Positions 56,813 to 64,000 of a stretch of DNA of 64,000 nt are shown here, piece after piece. The position numbers were made by a program, and so were the translations under genes. The notes beneath the pieces were generated by a model that was not told the DNA's origin, did not search any database, and saw nothing but the letters and a program-made list of their open reading frames with translations. This DNA comes from Pseudomonadota bacterium (lineage in GTDB: Bacteria; Pseudomonadota; Alphaproteobacteria; Rhizobiales; Rhizobiaceae), in NCBI GenBank assembly GCA_023457435.1, contig JAEWLS010000038.1:124001-188000 (forward strand), read 5' to 3'. How positions within the stretch are numbered: the first letter of the stretch is position 1; each line of letters starts with the position of its first letter.

Positions 56813-58861
56813 CTAGGCAGCGCGCCGCCCCTGTCTGCCAAGGACTTCGTCGGCAATACGTCCGCCGATTTCAGCCATGTGGTCGAAGGAAGCGCGATAG
56901 GTGGCGACGCCTGCCGTGGCTGAACGCAGTTCGACAATGAGATTGCCGATCTCGGCCTGGGGCATGGTCGCCTCTACCGTATCCCAGTCCGGCCACCCCG
57001 GCCGCGCATCGTAGCCGAGGATCTGGCCGCGCCGTTGCGGGACGATCGCAGTCACCCGTGCCGTGGCTTCGGACGGTGTGTAGATCTCCACCTTCAAGAC
57101 AGGCTCGAGCAGCACGGGCGAGCATTGTGCCATGCCTTCCTTCATGCCGAGGCGAGCGGCCTGCTGAAATGCCATGTCCGACGAATCCACCGAATGATAG
57201 GAGCCGTCGGCGAGGTTGACCGCGATATCGACAACCGGGAAGCCGAGCGGTCCAGCCTTCAAGTAGTCGCGCACGCCGGCTTCGACCGAGGAGAAGTACT
57301 GTCGCGGAACCACACCGCCCGTGATCGTCTCCGTGAACTCGAAGCCCGCGCCTCTCGGCAGCGGCCTGATCTCAAGCAACACGTCGCCAAACTGCCCGTG
57401 TCCGCCAGATTGTTTCTTGTGCCTGCCGCGCTGCGTGACCGCCTTGCGAATGGTTTCCCGATACGGAATGGTCGGCGCGTGGGACTCGATCGGTATCTGA
57501 TACCTGCCTTCCAGGCGCTCGACCGTGACCCGCAGGTGCATTTCGCCATGGCCGGAAATCAGCGTCTCGCCGCTTTCCTGATCCTGCACGACACTAAGCG
57601 AGGGGTCTTCCTGTACCAGCTTGGCGAGTGCGGCGGAGAGCTTGACGTCGTCCTTGCGCTCGCGCGCCTTGAGCGCAACCCCGAATACAGGCTCCGCCCG
57701 CTCGATCTCGACAAGCCGCGGTGGAGCGGTGCGATCGGTCGAGACTGTATCCCCGGTGATGACGTCGTCGAGCTTGCCGAGCGCGACCGTCTCACCAGTC
57801 TGCGCGACAGGCAGTCTCGTCTGCTTCTCGCCGACCATCCGGTAGATGCCTGACACCTTTCCGGTCTTGCCACCGGACGAGGTCAGCTCCGCGGCTTCAC
57901 CGATGCTGCCTGACAGCACGCGGACGATCGACAGCTTGCCGCCATGCGGTGTCTGAATCGTCTTCAGCACCTGCGCGCTGGCGGATTCCGGCGCGCCGAG
58001 GCGGCGCCGGGTCGCTTCCACGTCCGCTACGTCGTGCCGTATCGCCTTAAGCAGCCTGAGGACGCCGTTGCCTTTCTCCGCGGCGCCGATGAGAACCGGG
58101 GTTACGCTTCCCTCGCGAACGTCGGCGGCCAGATCGTCGAAGATCTCGTCTTTTGGTACGGCGATTTCGTCGAGGAGCTGCTCCATCATCACGTCGTCAT
58201 GATCCGCAAGGCGTTCCAGCATCGAAAAACGCGCCTCCAGCTCGCGGGCGCGGTCGTCATCGGCAATCGGAACGATCTCGCTTTCGGCATGCTCGCGCCA
58301 GACGTGGGCGCGCTCCAGCGCGAGGTCGATGGCGCCGACGACGATCCCTTCCTTTCTGAGCGGGATCTGGCGCAACAGCAGTGGTGTGCGTGATGCGGGC
58401 TGAAGCATTTTCAGCGTTTCGCGGACACCGACTGTCGCCTTGTCCGCCTTGTTGAGGAAGAGGATGCGCGGGACGCCCGCTTGCTCGAGGCGGCGCAGTA
58501 TGAGCTGCAGCGCCGCGATCTTCTTCTCGTCAGCTTCGGCGACGACGATTGCCGCGTCGCATGCCGGAACCACCGCTTCCATTTCGGTCGCGAATTCGAT
58601 CGATCCGGGGCAGTCGATGAAGGTGATCTGCTCACCCATGAAGTCGACCGTGGCGATGCTCGCCTCAACGCTCATCTGATGCGCGCGCGCTTCTGCAGAT
58701 GCATCGCCGACTGTGCCGCCAGAAGCGACGGTGTTCTGTCTCGGTATCGCGCCGCAACGCGCGAGTATCGCTTCAAGCAGCGATGTCTTGCCGCTCGCAA
58801 ATGGGCCGACGATTGCAATGCACTTCGGCCCGGTGCGTCTGTCTCCTGAACGTTTTCCCAT
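56813..58861 (-). CDS. EF-G-like translational GTPase (EF-G paralog)
   Basis: This is a 682-residue protein with EF-G domains I-V. The G domain has P-loop AIVGPFASGKTSLLEAILAR near 16-35, G3 ITFIDCPGSIEFATEMEAVV in place of DTPGHVDF, and G4 RILFLNKADKA. Then domain II (GGKLSIVRVLSGSIGEAAEL), domains III-IV (YRETIRKAVTQRGRHKKQSG, the GHGQFGDVLLEIRPL block) and domain V (EIYTPSEATARVTAIVPQRR). The catalytic His of switch II is a Ser here, and RGITI of switch I is not recognisable. This is not the housekeeping EF-G; it belongs to the EF-G2/FusA2-type group of unknown function. Confidence 0.88.
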   Translation of the reverse strand: MGKRSGDRRTGPKCIAIVGPFASGKTSLLEAILARCGAIPRQNTVASGGTVGDASAEARAHQMSVEASIATVDFMGEQITFIDCPGSIEFATEMEAVVPACDAAIVVAEADEKKIAALQLILRRLEQAGVPRILFLNKADKATVGVRETLKMLQPASRTPLLLRQIPLRKEGIVVGAIDLALERAHVWREHAESEIVPIADDDRARELEARFSMLERLADHDDVMMEQLLDEIAVPKDEIFDDLAADVREGSVTPVLIGAAEKGNGVLRLLKAIRHDVADVEATRRRLGAPESASAQVLKTIQTPHGGKLSIVRVLSGSIGEAAELTSSGGKTGKVSGIYRMVGEKQTRLPVAQTGETVALGKLDDVITGDTVSTDRTAPPRLVEIERAEPVFGVALKARERKDDVKLSAALAKLVQEDPSLSVVQDQESGETLISGHGEMHLRVTVERLEGRYQIPIESHAPTIPYRETIRKAVTQRGRHKKQSGGHGQFGDVLLEIRPLPRGAGFEFTETITGGVVPRQYFSSVEAGVRDYLKAGPLGFPVVDIAVNLADGSYHSVDSSDMAFQQAARLGMKEGMAQCSPVLLEPVLKVEIYTPSEATARVTAIVPQRRGQILGYDARPGWPDWDTVEATMPQAEIGNLIVELRSATAGVATYRASFDHMAEIGGRIADEVLGRQGRRAA

Positions 58862-59086
58862 TTTCTTCGGCCTTTCCTCTCACGTTTTCCTTCGGGCTCG
58901 ACCCGAGGTTTCATGAGCGGCGGCCGGCCTTCGGCCGTCGCATGGCCGCGACGGCACTGCGGCCGCTCGAGGCCATGCAGCATGGAAACACGCCAGCCAC
59001 GGCGGGGCAAGTGCGAGAGGCGTCGGCTGCGGACCGGTAAGGTGGCCCTCCGAATCGGCTGCAAGCTCCGCGGTCCTCGAAAACGA
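58862..59086. other. gene-free stretch between the EF-G-like gene and the aminotransferase terminator
   Basis: The stretch contains several short GC-rich inverted repeats (GGCCGGCCTTCGGCC near 58923) but no gene. Open frames are Arg-rich and lack start signals. It includes the start region of the minus-strand EF-G-like gene. Confidence 0.4.
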
Positions 59087-59112
59087 AAAGCCCGGCGCAT
59101 CGCCGGGCCTTT
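59087..59112 (-). terminator. rho-independent terminator of the aspartate aminotransferase gene
   Basis: GCCCGGCG (59090-59097) and CGCCGGGC (59101-59108) form a perfect eight-base-pair stem with an ATG loop (minus strand); TTTTCGTTTT follows on that strand. It is 24 bases beyond the stop codon. Confidence 0.85.
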
Positions 59113-59135
59113 CAAAGTCTCAGGGCATCAGCCAG

Positions 59136-60338
59136 CTACTTGAGCGAGGCCGTGAACCGCTGGATGCGAATGCACGCTTCTTCGAGCAGATCGTCGGCCG
59201 CTGCGTAGGAGATGCGGAAATTCGGGCCGAGCCCGAACGCCCCGCCATGGACTACCGCCACGCTTTCCGTTTCGAGCAACTCGCTGACGAAATCCTCGTC
59301 GGTCTCGATGACCTTGCCGGATGGCGCCGTCTTGCCGATCAGGTCGGCGCAGGACGGGTACACGTAGAATGCGCCCTCCGGCGTCGGACACTGGATCCCC
59401 CGCGCCTGATTGAGCATAGAGACGACGAGATCGCGGCGGGCCTGGAACACCGCCTTGTTCTTCTGGATGAAGTCCTGCGGCCCGTTCAGGGCTTCGAGCG
59501 CGGCCCACTGAGCGATCGTCGACGAACCGGACGTCTGCTGACCCTGGAGCATGTCCATCGCCTTGATCAGAGGGAGCGGCCCTGCTGCATAGCCGATCCG
59601 CCAGCCTGTCATGGCATAGGCCTTCGACACGCCGTTGATCGTCAGGACCCGGTCGTACAGCTTCGGTTCCACTTCGAGCAGCGTCCGGAAGACGAAATCG
59701 CCATAGGTCAGATGCTCGTAGATGTCGTCCGTCATCGTCCAGACATGAGGATGCCTGAGGAGAACGTCCGCGATCTTGCGCAGCTCGGCCTCGGTGTAAG
59801 CCGCACCCGTCGGGTTGGACGGCGAGTTCATGACCAGCCATTTGGTCTTCGGGGTTATGCGGCGCTCAAGCTCCTCGGCCGAAAGCTTGAAGCCGCTGTC
59901 GATCGAAGTCTCGGCGAACACGGAAGTGCCGTTGCAGATCGCAACCATCTCCGGGTAGCTGACCCAATAGGGACGCGGGATGATGACCTCGTCGCCAGCG
60001 TTCAACGTGGCCATGAAGGCGTTGAACAGGATGTGCTTTCCGCCGGTGCCGACGATCGTCTGCTCGGGCTTGTAATCGAGGTTGTTCTCGCGCTTGAACT
60101 TTGCCGCGATCGCCTCGCGCAGCGGCGCGATGCCGGAGACCGGCGGATACTTGGACTCGCCACGGCGGATCGCGGCGATGGCCGCTTCCTTGACGTTTTC
60201 CGGCGTGTCGAAATCGGGTTCGCCGGCTCCGAGGACGATGACGTCTCGACCTTTCGCCTTCAGCTCGCGCGCTTTCTGGCTGACCGCGATGGTCGCGGAC
60301 GGCTTAACGCGTGAGAGGGAGTCGGCGAGGAAGGCCAT
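59136..60338 (-). CDS. aatA: aspartate aminotransferase (class I, alpha subfamily)
   Basis: This 400-residue PLP enzyme converts aspartate and 2-oxoglutarate to oxaloacetate and glutamate. The opening MAFLADSLSRVKPSATIAVS, DVIVLGAGEPDFDTPENVKE, substrate-site SGIAPLREAIAAKF, WLVMNSPSNPTGAAYTEAEL and the PLP-lysine in NGVSKAYAMTGWRIGYAAGP are all present; the Arg of PNFRISYAAADDLLEEA binds the substrate carboxylate. Start 60338 removes a spurious 34-codon extension. It has its own terminator. Confidence 0.94.
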   Translation of the reverse strand: MAFLADSLSRVKPSATIAVSQKARELKAKGRDVIVLGAGEPDFDTPENVKEAAIAAIRRGESKYPPVSGIAPLREAIAAKFKRENNLDYKPEQTIVGTGGKHILFNAFMATLNAGDEVIIPRPYWVSYPEMVAICNGTSVFAETSIDSGFKLSAEELERRITPKTKWLVMNSPSNPTGAAYTEAELRKIADVLLRHPHVWTMTDDIYEHLTYGDFVFRTLLEVEPKLYDRVLTINGVSKAYAMTGWRIGYAAGPLPLIKAMDMLQGQQTSGSSTIAQWAALEALNGPQDFIQKNKAVFQARRDLVVSMLNQARGIQCPTPEGAFYVYPSCADLIGKTAPSGKVIETDEDFVSELLETESVAVVHGGAFGLGPNFRISYAAADDLLEEACIRIQRFTASLK

Positions 60339-60526
60339 GAGAGGAAACGCTCCGTTGGTGAAAGCCGCATTCGGCGGCGCGCGCTTCATGTCGCAAATCC
60401 GCGTCATTCGCAAGGACAAGCGGTTACACCAGTTGCGCATTGGCGGTCGCGTCGCGCGTTAACGACGGCGCAAGGCTTTGTGTTGAAGAGTGCGCCGTCG
60501 ATCCATTGAACTGCGGAGACCGCATC

Positions 60527-61456
60527 GTGACGCGCAGCGTCGGCCTGGCCCACATCGTGCGACAGCCCGATGGCACCTCGACCGGCGTGTGGGGGCCGTA
60601 CACGCTGCGCAGCGCCTTTCAGCCGATCTTCGCGTTTCGCGGCGAGCGCCTGGAGGTCGCCGCGTTCGAGGGCCTCATCCGTCCGTTCCGCGACAGCGAA
60701 CCCCTATCGCCGGGCGACTTCTTCCGCTCGGTTCCGCCGAGCGACCGCCTCCATGTCGAGACGCTGACCCGAACGCTGCATCTGCTGAACGCCGGCGCGT
60801 GCCTCGACCCGGCGGCGGCGCTGTTCGTGAACTTCGACCCGTCCCTCGTTGCGGACCGCGAACTGATTTCGCACGCTCTCCGCGACATGAGGCTCGTTCT
60901 GCACGAAGCCGGCATCGACCCGCGCCGCATCGTCTGCGAGGTGACCGAGCAGCGCACGTCGAGCCAGCAGGGCCTGCACATGTTCGTTCGCGCTCTGCGG
61001 GAACAGGGTTTCCGCATCGCCGTCGACGACTACGGCGCCGAGGAGTCCGGCATCGAGCGCATCAACGCGCTGCAGCCAGACATCGTGAAGTTCGATGCGC
61101 ACTGGATCACGCGCCTCATGACTTCCGACCCCGGCTTCGCGCTGCTCCAGGCGATGGTGGACGAGTTCCGCGGCCGCGGCATCGTGAACCTGTTCGAAGG
61201 CATCGAGGAGCCGTGGCAGCTGGACCTCGCGCAGCAATGCGGGGTCGACATGGTGCAGGGCTACGTGCTGGCGCGCCCGGAGATCGCGCCGACGACATTC
61301 TCGGCGACGTTCGGCAGGCTGGCCGCGGCAGATACTTTCATCGAGAGCGCGCCTCGGAGCGCCACCGTAACGCGACCCGAAACCGTAGCTGCCCGACCGG
61401 GCGCCAGCCCGGCGAGGACCGAGACGCGCCGCGCTTTCGGCAGGCGCACCGCATAA
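60527..61456 (+). CDS. EAL-domain protein (cyclic-di-GMP phosphodiesterase)
   Basis: This is a 309-residue protein with only an EAL domain. RSAFQPIFAFRGERLEVAAF leads to EGLIRPF in place of EALxR, with the metal Glu kept. LFVNFDPS supplies the Asn, RIVCEVTEQRTSSQQGLHMF the second Glu, IAVDDYGAEESGIERINALQ the Asp pair, PDIVKFDAHW the Lys and NLFEGIEEPWQL a Glu. The active set therefore looks complete. GTG 60527 with GGAG eight bases upstream is used. No GGDEF domain, sensor or membrane segment is visible. Confidence 0.87.
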   Translation: MTRSVGLAHIVRQPDGTSTGVWGPYTLRSAFQPIFAFRGERLEVAAFEGLIRPFRDSEPLSPGDFFRSVPPSDRLHVETLTRTLHLLNAGACLDPAAALFVNFDPSLVADRELISHALRDMRLVLHEAGIDPRRIVCEVTEQRTSSQQGLHMFVRALREQGFRIAVDDYGAEESGIERINALQPDIVKFDAHWITRLMTSDPGFALLQAMVDEFRGRGIVNLFEGIEEPWQLDLAQQCGVDMVQGYVLARPEIAPTTFSATFGRLAAADTFIESAPRSATVTRPETVAARPGASPARTETRRAFGRRTA

Positions 61457-61471
61457 GCCGGAAGTGGCGGT

Positions 61472-61702
61472 TCAGGCGACGCGGCGCCAGACCGCATCGG
61501 CGGACGGCAGAGGAGAGGCCAACTGGCGGCCTTCGAGCAGGATCTCGTTCACCAGGTCGATGTCGACATAGTAGTAGTGCGCAAGCTGGACCGGTATGTC
61601 TTCGGCCGCGAAACCGCGCGAGGCGAGGAAATCCACCGCGACCGCAATCTCATCGCGGCCCGTGAGCCGACGTTTGGCGTTTTCGTCAAGCGCAGAGCGC
61701 AT
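61472..61702 (-). CDS. small conserved-looking protein of unknown function
   Basis: This 76-residue protein (MRSALDENAKRRLTGRDEIA, FLASRGFAAEDIPVQLAHYY, YVDIDLVNEILLEGRQ) has a pattern of helices with a YYYVD turn and no membrane segment. GGGGAA lies before ATG 61702. Longer starts up to 61843 exist but are less likely. I do not recognise a family. It converges on the EAL gene with 15 bases between. Confidence 0.6.
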   Translation of the reverse strand: MRSALDENAKRRLTGRDEIAVAVDFLASRGFAAEDIPVQLAHYYYVDIDLVNEILLEGRQLASPLPSADAVWRRVA

Positions 61703-61917
61703 GCCGTTCCCCGAAAGACCCCCAACGCGCAAGAACAAGACGCCACGCGCCGCAAAGGCAGCGCGCGCCATTACTGGCAGGTGCAAGCTGATGACTGAGA
61801 GAATTGTCCGGCGCCCCGCCGGATAACTCCGAATCGCACACAAATGTTAGTCAAATGGATTTACCGCGCAAGACGCGCACGATTCGGCGACAAGCCGGCG
61901 TCAGCCTCGCGCAAGCT

Positions 61918-62481
61918 TCAGAACCCGAACGCGGCCTGCGCGGGTTCTGCAGGCGCCATGCGCGCGCCCTCGTGGTCGAGCAGCCTGAGCTTGGTGTTGG
62001 TGCCGCCGGGCGCGGAAAATCCGCCGAGCTTGCCGCCGGTGGCGACGATGCGGTGGCATGGCACGACGAGAGGCACCGGGTTGCGGCCGAGCGCCTGCCC
62101 CGTCTCGCGCGCAAGGCCCGGATGCCCGGCGCGGGCCGCAAGCTCGCCGTAGGTGACGATCTCGCCGAGCGCCAGCTTGCGCGCCGCCTCCCAGATCGAC
62201 CGGCTGAACGCGCTCGCTTTGCCGTAGTCGATGACGGTCGCGGAGAAGTCCGCCGGCTCGCCCCTTGCATAGCGCCGGACGGCGCCGACGAGCGCCTCAA
62301 GGGGATCGGGCAGACGGGTATTGTCGCCGACGATGCCGGTGGGATCGACACCCCGGCCGACCAGGCGACGCCGCGCGGTGGCGGCGTCAGGCTCGGGCAG
62401 AACGACGCGCGTCAGCCCGATCTCGCTCCACGACAGGGCGAAGTAGCCAAGAACGGTGTGGAAGACGACACTACGGGCCAT
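61918..62481 (-). CDS. ogt: methylated-DNA-[protein]-cysteine S-methyltransferase
   Basis: This 187-residue protein removes O6-alkyl groups from guanine in DNA by transfer to its own Cys. The active site NPVPLVVPCHRIVATGGKLG lies near 132-151 with the PCHR motif, preceded by the helix-turn-helix ALGEIVTYGELAARAGHPGL. The N-terminal half (VVFHTVLGYFALSWSEIGLT) is like Ogt. Start 62481 is at MARSVVFHTV. The C-terminal extension after LLDHEG is ordinary. Confidence 0.92.
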   Translation of the reverse strand: MARSVVFHTVLGYFALSWSEIGLTRVVLPEPDAATARRRLVGRGVDPTGIVGDNTRLPDPLEALVGAVRRYARGEPADFSATVIDYGKASAFSRSIWEAARKLALGEIVTYGELAARAGHPGLARETGQALGRNPVPLVVPCHRIVATGGKLGGFSAPGGTNTKLRLLDHEGARMAPAEPAQAAFGF

Positions 62482-62591
62482 GGCACGACTCCTCCCGCAC
62501 CGTAGCACAGGTTTGACGCGGAACAAAGCACGAACTTCGCCGGGCGCTTGCCGGTCATCGCCCGGCAGGCTATGAGCGCGGTGGGGCAGGG

Positions 62592-63461
62592 GTGCCGCGC
62601 AGTTTGAGAATCTCGCTTTCGACAGGGCCGCACTTGCCGATTTCCCCCCGACTCATCGCCACCGCCGCATTGCTCGCCCTCCCTGGCGGATGCAGCGCGA
62701 CCACTTCCGACATCATGGGCGAGGCGCTGCAGCCGCAGGCGATCGCCGCCGCCGCAGCCGAGCCGGCCGACGCCGAGGCGGCACGCGACAGCCTCGCCTT
62801 CGAGACCTCGCCGCTGCCGGAAGCGCTGCCGCTGCTGCCGACGGCGCGTCCGGAAACAAGCCTCGCTTCCGCGGACACGGCGCTGCCGCCGATCGCGCCG
62901 GCAGGTTTTGCGGGCCCGACGCCGACACAGCCCGCAGCGGCCAGGCTGCTTCCTGCCCCGACGGCGGCCCCAACGGCGGCGGCAACGCCGGTGGCCGCCC
63001 CAGTTGCCGCCCCGCTTGCCATGGCGGCCGCCGGGATCATCCACGCGCCGGCGGGCCGGCTCGGGCCGTCGAGCGTATCGGCGCGCAGCCCGGAGCTCGA
63101 CCTCCTGATCGCCAAATACGCGCGGCACTACGACGTGCCGGTCGAGCTGGTGCGCCGCGTCGTCAAGCGCGAGAGCACGTTCAACCCGAAGGCCCGCAAC
63201 GGCCCGTACTGGGGGCTGATGCAGATCCTGCCGGCGACGGCGCGCGGCATGGGCCACAAGGGGCCGGCATCCGATCTGCTCGACGCCGAGACCAACCTCA
63301 AATACGCGGTGCGCTACCTGCGCGGCGCCTACATCACCGCCGGCGGCAACCACGATCTCGCCGTGCGCTACTATGCCCGCGGCTATTATTACGACGCCAA
63401 GCGCAAGGGCCTGCTCGACGAGACCGGGCTCGGCAACGACCGCCGGCGGCGGGCGCGCTAG
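62592..63461 (+). CDS. lytic transglycosylase (SLT domain) with low-complexity linker
   Basis: This is a 289-residue protein. A possible lipobox LIATAALLALPGGCSATTSD near 21-40, then a long Ala/Pro-rich linker to about 160. The SLT domain (172-270) has LLIAKYARHYDVPVELVRRV, catalytic Glu194 in VKRESTFNPKARNGPYWGLM, QILPATARGM and the NLKYAVRYLRGAYI repeat with YYARGYYYDAKRK. It cleaves glycan strands to anhydromuropeptides. GTG 62592 is the start. The stop TAG overlaps the next gene's GGAGG site. Confidence 0.88.
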   Translation: MPRSLRISLSTGPHLPISPRLIATAALLALPGGCSATTSDIMGEALQPQAIAAAAAEPADAEAARDSLAFETSPLPEALPLLPTARPETSLASADTALPPIAPAGFAGPTPTQPAAARLLPAPTAAPTAAATPVAAPVAAPLAMAAAGIIHAPAGRLGPSSVSARSPELDLLIAKYARHYDVPVELVRRVVKRESTFNPKARNGPYWGLMQILPATARGMGHKGPASDLLDAETNLKYAVRYLRGAYITAGGNHDLAVRYYARGYYYDAKRKGLLDETGLGNDRRRRAR

Positions 63462-63468
63462 GAGGCCC

Positions 63469-63879
63469 ATGCCGCGCTGGCTGAAGCTCGGCCTGATCAT
63501 CGTCGGCGGGTTCGCCGCGGCGATCGGCCTGCTGATCGGGCTGGCACTCTACGCCACGTCGGGCGTCGTCGAGCCGGTCGACCGGCACCTTGCGGCGCTC
63601 AAGGCCGGCGACGCCGCCGGCGCCTACGCCGAGACCTCGCAGGCCTTCCGCCAGAACATCGCGGCGGAAGCGTTTGCGGCGCGGATCGCCGCCGACCCGA
63701 TCCTGTCGTCGATCGGCGAATGGAATTTCGGCAGCCGCTCCTTGCGCAACGACACCGGCCGCGTCTCGACCACGATCACCAGCACCAGCGGGGCGGTGCA
63801 GCCGGCGCTCTACCGCCTGGTCTGGGAGGCGGAAAGCTGGAAGATCCTCGCCGTCGAGTTCACCGGGCGGGACAAATAG
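63469..63879 (+). CDS. small membrane-anchored protein (DUF4864-like)
   Basis: This is a 136-residue protein. One N-terminal membrane helix LKLGLIIVGGFAAAIGLLIG (5-25) is followed by a periplasmic alpha/beta domain: PVDRHLAALKAGDAAGAYAE, TSQAFRQNIAAEAFAARIAA, then strands RSLRNDTGRVSTTITSTSG and YRLVWEAESWKILAVEFTG. The pattern fits cystatin-like DUF4864 or NTF2-like folds. It starts eight bases after the transglycosylase stop, so the two are probably co-translated. Confidence 0.75.
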   Translation: MPRWLKLGLIIVGGFAAAIGLLIGLALYATSGVVEPVDRHLAALKAGDAAGAYAETSQAFRQNIAAEAFAARIAADPILSSIGEWNFGSRSLRNDTGRVSTTITSTSGAVQPALYRLVWEAESWKILAVEFTGRDK

Positions 63880-63942
63880 CGCCGGGAACCTCGTGAATCG
63901 GTTCACGTTGAGGTCAACGAAACCCAACGCGAGGAGAACGTC

Positions 63943-64000
63943 ATGAGCGGAAAACGCGAGCTGATCGAGCCGAACCCGGGCGACAAGCGCTACGTGCGGC
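63943..64000 (+). CDS. start of a small conserved protein (3' end outside window)
   Basis: ATG 63943 is preceded by GAGGAG seven bases upstream, and the frame reads MSGKRELIEPNPGDKRYVR to the window edge. This opening is that of a short rhizobial protein of unknown function whose homologs start M-S-x-K-R-x-L-I-E-P-N-x-G-D-K-R-Y-V-R. Confidence 0.65.
   Translation, partial: MSGKRELIEPNPGDKRYVR

Noticed and set aside
1..64000. CRISPR array or intact insertion sequence
   Set aside because: No regularly spaced repeats and no transposase-like frame were seen.

Overview
The window looks like a chromosomal segment of an alphaproteobacterium of the order Rhizobiales (Hyphomicrobiales), most like the Mesorhizobium/Phyllobacteriaceae branch. 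The evidence is the cell-cycle set ctrA-chpT-sciP, a fused trpE(G) behind a Trp-rich leader peptide, a ChoXWV-type choline ABC transporter, a trxB-lsrB/vtlR-like pair followed by an AbcR-like small RNA, an EipA (DUF1134) protein, and high G+C with overlapping genes. No rRNA, CRISPR array or intact insertion sequence was seen.

Layout. 1-3017: the end of a LysR gene, two small membrane-protein genes, and a decayed tyrosine-recombinase gene next to an elongator tRNA-Met gene, which is the scar of an old integrative element. 3248-5413: an oxidoreductase and mnmA. 5515-9952: a cell-cycle block with sciP, fliJ, ctrA, a single-domain receiver, chpT and eipA; its intergenic regions carry TTAA/TTAACCAT-type CtrA motifs and a dense group of GANTC (CcrM) sites. 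10102-18463: a coiled-coil membrane protein, a SpoU methyltransferase, an ArsR/NolR-like regulator, a HugZ-like protein, a CoA-transferase/SDR pair and the choline ABC transporter. 18689-26035: thymidine kinase, then five tightly packed genes around an AAA+ ATPase with a membrane-anchored DUF2333-like protein. This is the best candidate here for an undescribed system.

26235-38363: one-carbon metabolism (fhs), a PAP2 phosphatase, trpE(G) with an intact attenuator, a CDF metal transporter, membrane proteins, two L,D-transpeptidase lipoproteins in tandem, and leuA preceded by what reads as a leucine attenuator. 38436-50818: a TPR membrane protein, a metallophosphoesterase, a NUDIX protein, a glutathionyl-hydroquinone-reductase-like GST, a GNAT, a GMC oxidoreductase, a hotdog thioesterase, a divergent HxlR regulator/FMN-reductase pair with an inverted-repeat operator, a CNNM/CBS transporter-like protein and two tandem extensin-like proteins. 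50962-64000: two DMT-type proteins, a TPR protein, greA (with a hairpin and T-run in its leader), an Lrp regulator, trxB and the LysR gene, the AbcR-like RNA, an EF-G-like GTPase that lacks the catalytic His, an aspartate aminotransferase, an EAL protein, an ogt-type methyltransferase, a lytic transglycosylase and the start of a further gene.

Taken together, the window combines cell-cycle control (CtrA phosphorelay and SciP), cell-wall remodelling (L,D-transpeptidases, extensin-like proteins, SLT, EipA), amino-acid biosynthesis under leader-peptide control, and RNA-level regulation (AbcR). All function calls come from reading motifs by eye; no database search was possible.
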